Assembly: GCA_018821435.1 (NCBI GenBank)
Contig: JAHJME010000025.1
Location: 1-64,000, forward strand
Reading direction: 5' to 3'
Origin: Alphaproteobacteria bacterium
Lineage (GTDB): Bacteria > Pseudomonadota > Alphaproteobacteria > Caulobacterales > Caulobacteraceae
Length of the DNA stretch: 64,000 nt
Under the pieces are notes generated by a model. That model ran no database searches. It saw only the letters and a list, made by a program, of their open reading frames with translations, and was not told the DNA's origin. Each line of letters opens with the position of its first letter. Position 1 is the first letter of the stretch. This document shows positions 60,474-64,000 of this stretch, in pieces. Made by a program: the position numbers and the translations under genes.

Positions 60474-62074
60474 GCCGCCTCCGATCGCTGGAAGTCCGGC
60501 TGGACGGGTCCGCCGGCCGAAGCATAGTCGAGCAGCGTCTCAGCTGTGGCCTCGCCGCGACCGAACAGGGCCGTCGGGCGGCCATCGCGCAGCACCAGGA
60601 TGCGGTCCGAGAGCGCCATCAGTTCCGGCCAGTCCGAGCTGGCGAGCAGCGTCGAGACGCCCGTCGCCGAAAGCTGGGCCAGCAGCTCGTAGAAGGCCGC
60701 CTTGGCGCCCACATCGACACCCCGCGTGGGTTCGTCCAGCAGCAGCACGTCCGGGCGGCGGGCGAGCCACTTGGCCATCACCACCTTCTGCTGGTTGCCG
60801 CCGGAGAGTTCGCCGACCGGCTGGCCGGGTCCCGCCGCGCGAACCGACAGGCGGCGCATCATGTCGTCGGCGAACGCCGCCTCGCCGGATAGCCAGCCAG
60901 CCCGGCTGAGGCGATCCAGCGAGGCCAGGCAGATGTTAGCGGCGACGGACTGGCCCAGGACCAGACCCGTCGCCTTGCGGTCTTCAGTCACGTAGGCGAC
61001 GCCTGCGGCGATGGCGTCACGGGGCGTGCGCGGCCGGTAGTCGTGACCGCCCAGGCGCATCCGACCGGTCCAGCCCTCGGCGGCTACGCCGGCGACCACT
61101 TCCAACAGTTCGGTGCGGCCGGCGCCCATCAGCCCCGCCAGGCCCAGGACCTCGCCTTCGTGCAGCCGAACGCCGACCCCGTCGACGCTCCGCCGCAGCC
61201 CTGCCCCTCGCCGGGTGACCCCCGCGAGTTCGAGTCGCACCGCGCGCGTATCGGCCCGTGGCGCAGTGCCCGATCCGCCAGGCTCGACGACCCCACGGCC
61301 CACCATGTCGCGGATCAGGTCGGCGCGGGACAGGTCGGCGGCCGGCGCATCGCGCACAACCCGACCATCGCGGAGCACCATGACGTCCGTCGCAACGGCG
61401 AAGACCTCGTCCAGCCGGTGGGAGGTGAAGATGAACGCCACCCCCTGGCTGCGCAGGGTGCGGATCAGCGCCAGCAGGGTCCCGGCCTCGGTGGCCGAGA
61501 GCGCCGCCGTGGGTTCGTCCAGGATCAGGACCCTGGCCTCGGTGGCCAAGGCACTGGCGATCTCGACCAGCTGGCGCTCCGCGACCGAGAGCCCCGCCAC
61601 CCGCTCGGTCGGCGCGCGGGACACGCCCAGGCGCGCGAGGTGCTCGGCGGCGGCGGCGTTCATAGTGCTCCGGTCGACTAGGCCCAGACCCTTGGTCGGC
61701 GGGCGACCGAGGAATATGTTCTCGGCGATGGACAGCTCCGGCGCGAGCTGCAGCTCCTGGTGCACCATGGCGAGGCCGGCGCGATGGGCGTCGGCGGGGC
61801 TCCGCAGGCTCGCCGGCCGACCGCCGATTTCCAGGACGCCTCGATCCGGCCGCGCCGCCCCGCACAGGATGTTCATCAGCGTGCTTTTGCCGGCGCCGTT
61901 CACGCCCATCAGCGCGAGGACCTGACCAGGTCGCAATGTCAGCGACACGCCCTGGAGCACCGTCGTGGCGCCGAAGCTCTTCCACAGGTCACGCGCTTCG
62001 AGCACGGCCGCCACGGTTTGCGTCGCGGCCTTCAGCACGCGCGTCCACCGGCCGTCAGGACTTCGGTTCCGCAC
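60470..62074 (-). CDS. Sugar ABC transporter ATPase, tandem domains (RbsA/MglA type)
   Basis: The 534-residue protein has two ATPase domains. Domain 1 has Walker A GVNGAGKST (~60), signature LSVAERQLVEIA and Walker B VLILDEPTAALS. Domain 2 has a degenerate Walker A (GLMGAGRTEL), signature ELSGGNQQKVVMAKWL and LLLDEPTRGVDVG, as usual in the CUT2 class. The first ~25 residues may not be translated, as an internal GTG (VLKAATQ) is an alternative start. Candidate GntR operators lie 37-103 bp upstream. Confidence 0.93.
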   Translation of the reverse strand: MRNRSPDGRWTRVLKAATQTVAAVLEARDLWKSFGATTVLQGVSLTLRPGQVLALMGVNGAGKSTLMNILCGAARPDRGVLEIGGRPASLRSPADAHRAGLAMVHQELQLAPELSIAENIFLGRPPTKGLGLVDRSTMNAAAAEHLARLGVSRAPTERVAGLSVAERQLVEIASALATEARVLILDEPTAALSATEAGTLLALIRTLRSQGVAFIFTSHRLDEVFAVATDVMVLRDGRVVRDAPAADLSRADLIRDMVGRGVVEPGGSGTAPRADTRAVRLELAGVTRRGAGLRRSVDGVGVRLHEGEVLGLAGLMGAGRTELLEVVAGVAAEGWTGRMRLGGHDYRPRTPRDAIAAGVAYVTEDRKATGLVLGQSVAANICLASLDRLSRAGWLSGEAAFADDMMRRLSVRAAGPGQPVGELSGGNQQKVVMAKWLARRPDVLLLDEPTRGVDVGAKAAFYELLAQLSATGVSTLLASSDWPELMALSDRILVLRDGRPTALFGRGEATAETLLDYASAGGPVQPDFQRSEAA

Positions 62075-62110
62075 ATCGTTTGGGCCTGGATCAACGCCGC
62101 TCCAATCATC

Positions 62111-62124
62111 ACTAACATGTTAGT
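62111..62124. promoter_or_regulatory. Candidate GntR operator 2: perfect 14-bp palindrome
   Basis: ACTAACATGTTAGT is its own reverse complement. It lies 37 bp upstream of the transporter ATPase gene and shares the AACATGTT core with the site before fucU. Confidence 0.75.
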
Positions 62125-62176
62125 AGCAACGCAAAATGCAAATCGCCACCAGAATTTTGGCGAAACTGGACCATCC

Positions 62177-62184
62177 AACATGTC
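62177..62184. promoter_or_regulatory. Candidate GntR operator 3 (imperfect)
   Basis: AACATGTC, flanked by TCC and AATTTGG, is a weaker copy of the same core about 60 bp from site 2, in the promoter of the transport operon. Confidence 0.45.
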
Positions 62185-62202
62185 AATTTGGATCGCCCGC
62201 TC

Positions 62203-63216
62203 TTAGTCGGCCGCGGCGATGGCCCCCAGGAAGCGGTCGAGCGTGATGTTGCGACCGCAGACCACGACGGCCACGGTCTGGCCTGTCAGGCGACCGGCGC
62301 ACGCCTCGAGTCCGGCCAGCGCCAGACCAGCCGCGCCTTCCACGATCCAGTGTTCGTGTTCGGCCAGAAGCCGCATGCCGGCCGCGATCCGGGCCTCGGC
62401 GACCTCGACGCAGGTGGGCGACAGCGCCGCCGCGAGACCAACCGTCACCGCGCCGGGCTCCACGCCCCCGGCGGTCGCGTCGGACAGCGTGGGCCCCTCG
62501 TCGACCGCCACGGCGTGACCGGCCTCCATCGAGCGCAGCAGGCTGACGGCGTTGGCCGGCCAGGCGCCGATCAACTCCACCGCCGGGCGCTGGGCCGCCA
62601 GCACGGCGCCGACCCCGGTCAGCAGCCCGCCCCCGCCCACCGAGACGACCACGGCGTCGAGCCGCTCGGCTTGGTCCAGCAGTTCCACCGCCAGCGACCC
62701 CTGCCCTGCGATCACGTCCAGGTCGTTGTAGGGCGAGACGTAGCAGAGCCCGTCACGCACTGCCGCGGCGCGCGCCGCCAGTTCCGCCGTCAGCGGATCA
62801 CCGGCGTGCAGCACCAGAGTCGCTCCCTGGGCCGCCATCGCATCCAGCTTGGCCCGCGATGCGCTCGCCGGCGCATGGACCGTCACCGGCACGCCCAACT
62901 CACGGCCCGCCGTGGCCAAGGCCAGACCATGGTTGCCCGTCGAGGCCGCGACCACGCCGCGACGGCGATCCTCGGGCGAGAGCCCCGAAAGCTTAGTGTA
63001 GCCGCCCCGGAACTTGAAGGAGCCTGTCGGCAGCAGATGCTCGCATTTCAGCAGCACCTCGCACCCGTACCGCCGGGACAGAACAGTGCTATGCGTTAGG
63101 GGACTCGCTGGCGTCCGGGTGCGCAGATTGCGCTCGGCGTCGCGGGCGGCGATCGCCACGTCGGCGAGCGTCTGAGCGGCCGAACGTTCCGGGCCAGAAG
63201 CCCTAGCCGGAGCCAT
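62203..63216 (-). CDS. PLP-dependent threonine/serine dehydratase-like enzyme
   Basis: The 337-residue fold-type II PLP protein has the Schiff-base Lys in LPTGSFKFRGGYTKL (~68), the Asn-loop STGNHGLALA and the phosphate-binding SVGGGGLLTGVG. No ACT domain is present, so it resembles catabolic dehydratases or the hydroxyectoine/hydroxyaspartate family members. The product would be a 2-oxo acid plus ammonia. It is divergent from the YheO-type regulator. Confidence 0.88.
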   Translation of the reverse strand: MAPARASGPERSAAQTLADVAIAARDAERNLRTRTPASPLTHSTVLSRRYGCEVLLKCEHLLPTGSFKFRGGYTKLSGLSPEDRRRGVVAASTGNHGLALATAGRELGVPVTVHAPASASRAKLDAMAAQGATLVLHAGDPLTAELAARAAAVRDGLCYVSPYNDLDVIAGQGSLAVELLDQAERLDAVVVSVGGGGLLTGVGAVLAAQRPAVELIGAWPANAVSLLRSMEAGHAVAVDEGPTLSDATAGGVEPGAVTVGLAAALSPTCVEVAEARIAAGMRLLAEHEHWIVEGAAGLALAGLEACAGRLTGQTVAVVVCGRNITLDRFLGAIAAAD

Positions 63217-63269
63217 GCTCCCTCCGTCGTCAGACCGGAGCGCCCCATTGCCTCCCAGATCGCTACATG

Positions 63270-63284
63270 CTATTTCCAGAATAG
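63270..63284. promoter_or_regulatory. Short inverted repeat in the divergent promoter
   Basis: CTATT and AATAG flank TCCAG, 54 bp before the dehydratase and 31 bp before the regulator start. It could be an operator of the YheO-type protein; short arms make this tentative. Confidence 0.35.
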
Positions 63285-63314
63285 ACGGATTGTCAAATAT
63301 CGCCTGGAGACAGC

Positions 63315-63962
63315 ATGCCGGACCTACCCGACTCCCAAGCCTGGACGCCGGGGCTAGAACCCCACTTCGTCGTGGCCGAGGGCATCGCGGCGGTCTTCGC
63401 GCCCTATGTCGAGGTGGCGGTGCACGACCTCGCCAGCGAGGCCGTCGCCTACATAGCCAATCCCCAGTCCCGCCGCACGCCCGGCGACCCCTCGCAACTC
63501 GAGGAACTCAACTTCAATCCCGGGCAGCGGGTGATCGGTCCCTACGAGAAGACCAACTGGGACGGCCGCCGAATGAAGTGCGTGTCGATCGTTTTGCGCG
63601 AGGCCGGCGAGCCGATCGGGCTCATGTGCATCAACGTCGATGTCTCCAGCTTCGACCAGGTTCGGCGGGCGCTGGATGGTTTCCTGGGCGCGCCGCCGCA
63701 GGACGAGGGCGTCCGCGCGCTGTTCGTCCATGACTGGCACGAGCGGATCAACCGCTTCGTCACGGAGTGGTGCGCCGAGCGGAAGGTGCAGATCTCGGAC
63801 ATCGACCGCGGCAGCCGGCGCGAGCTCATTGGCGCGCTGCAGGGCATCGGTGCGTTCGAGGCCCGCCGCGCGCCGGCCTATGTGGCCCGGATCCTCGGGG
63901 TCAGCCGCGCCACGGTCTACAACGAGCTGGGCGCGCTCCGGCAGGACTCCGACCCGGCGTGA
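63315..63962 (+). CDS. YheO/DauR-type transcriptional regulator (PAS_6 + HTH)
   Basis: The 215-residue protein has the YheO-like PAS domain (~15-120: IAAVFAPYVEVAVHDLASEAVAYIANPQSRRTPGDPS, MKCVSIVLREAGEPIGLMCINVD) and a C-terminal HTH (~160-205: RRELIGALQGIGAFEARRAPAYVARILGVSRATVYNEL). DauR of Pseudomonas, in this family, represses D-arginine use. Regulation of the divergent PLP dehydratase is the simplest guess. The ATG follows GGAGACAGC. Confidence 0.9.
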   Translation: MPDLPDSQAWTPGLEPHFVVAEGIAAVFAPYVEVAVHDLASEAVAYIANPQSRRTPGDPSQLEELNFNPGQRVIGPYEKTNWDGRRMKCVSIVLREAGEPIGLMCINVDVSSFDQVRRALDGFLGAPPQDEGVRALFVHDWHERINRFVTEWCAERKVQISDIDRGSRRELIGALQGIGAFEARRAPAYVARILGVSRATVYNELGALRQDSDPA

Positions 63963-64000
63963 GATCCTTCAACAAGGAAGCCATCCTGTCGGCGATCGAT
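63959..64000 (+). CDS. Start of a next gene, truncated by the window
   Basis: GTG 63959 overlaps the regulator stop (GTGA) and reads MRSFNKEAILSAID with no stop to the end of the window. This kind of N-terminus occurs in ornithine-cyclodeaminase/mu-crystallin enzymes, but 14 residues are too few to be sure. Confidence 0.4.
   Translation, partial: MRSFNKEAILSAID

Overview
The window is GC-rich DNA from an alphaproteobacterium, most likely Caulobacterales (Phenylobacterium/Caulobacter type). The base composition, the PEPxxWA-CTERM protein at 0.9-1.5 kb, the FixJ-style and multi-PAS signalling proteins and the TonB receptor point that way; no rRNA or intact tRNA is present to confirm it.

Layout. 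(1) 0-4 kb: the end of a thermonuclease-like gene, a PEP-CTERM surface protein, a large serine recombinase with repeated C-terminal modules, a stand-alone copy of that module, and two diverged copies of an unknown gene, the first broken by a frameshift. (2) 4.1-45.0 kb: an accessory island bounded by an 18-bp near-identical direct repeat (4124-4141 and 44980-44997). Each copy sits on a tRNA/tmRNA-like 3' remnant, and an AlpA-like excisionase relic lies just inside the left end. The island carries SDRs, a molybdenum hydroxylase with its triheme cytochrome, epoxide-hydrolase-like enzymes, three crotonases, an isochorismatase-like hydrolase, DJ-1, OsmC, Dps, a TonB receptor, nitronate monooxygenase, tautomerase, MBL hydrolase, FMN reductase, porin, glyoxalase-like protein, cytochrome P460, DUF3237 and GlcG/HbpS, plus four histidine-kinase/response-regulator units and a LysR regulator. 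(3) 45.0-49.4 kb: phage-derived DNA with a terminase pair but no capsid genes, a Dps 3' relic and arm-type repeats. (4) 49.4-62.2 kb: a carbohydrate locus for non-phosphorylative oxidation of L-fucose or D-arabinose (mutarotase, aldose dehydrogenase, lactonase, UxaA-type dehydratase, FAH-family enzyme, semialdehyde-type dehydrogenase, ABC importer and a GntR regulator). (5) 62.2-64 kb: a threonine-dehydratase-like PLP enzyme, divergent from a YheO/DauR-type regulator and the start of a next gene.

The main discovery is a 35-bp nested palindrome (outer arms ATTGGAC / GTCCAAT, inner arms GGTRTCG / CGAYACC, one central base). It occurs 14 times, only between 6.1 and 43.2 kb, always in a promoter-containing gap and never at a convergent junction. 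It ties most operons of the island into one apparent regulon. The outer arm nearer the gene is usually the conserved one, and the two best dyads lie between divergent genes. The in-island FixJ-type regulator (26.3-27.0 kb), fed by a kinase with six tandem PAS repeats, is the natural candidate to read it. A second, smaller operator family (AACATGTT core) fits the GntR regulator of the sugar locus.
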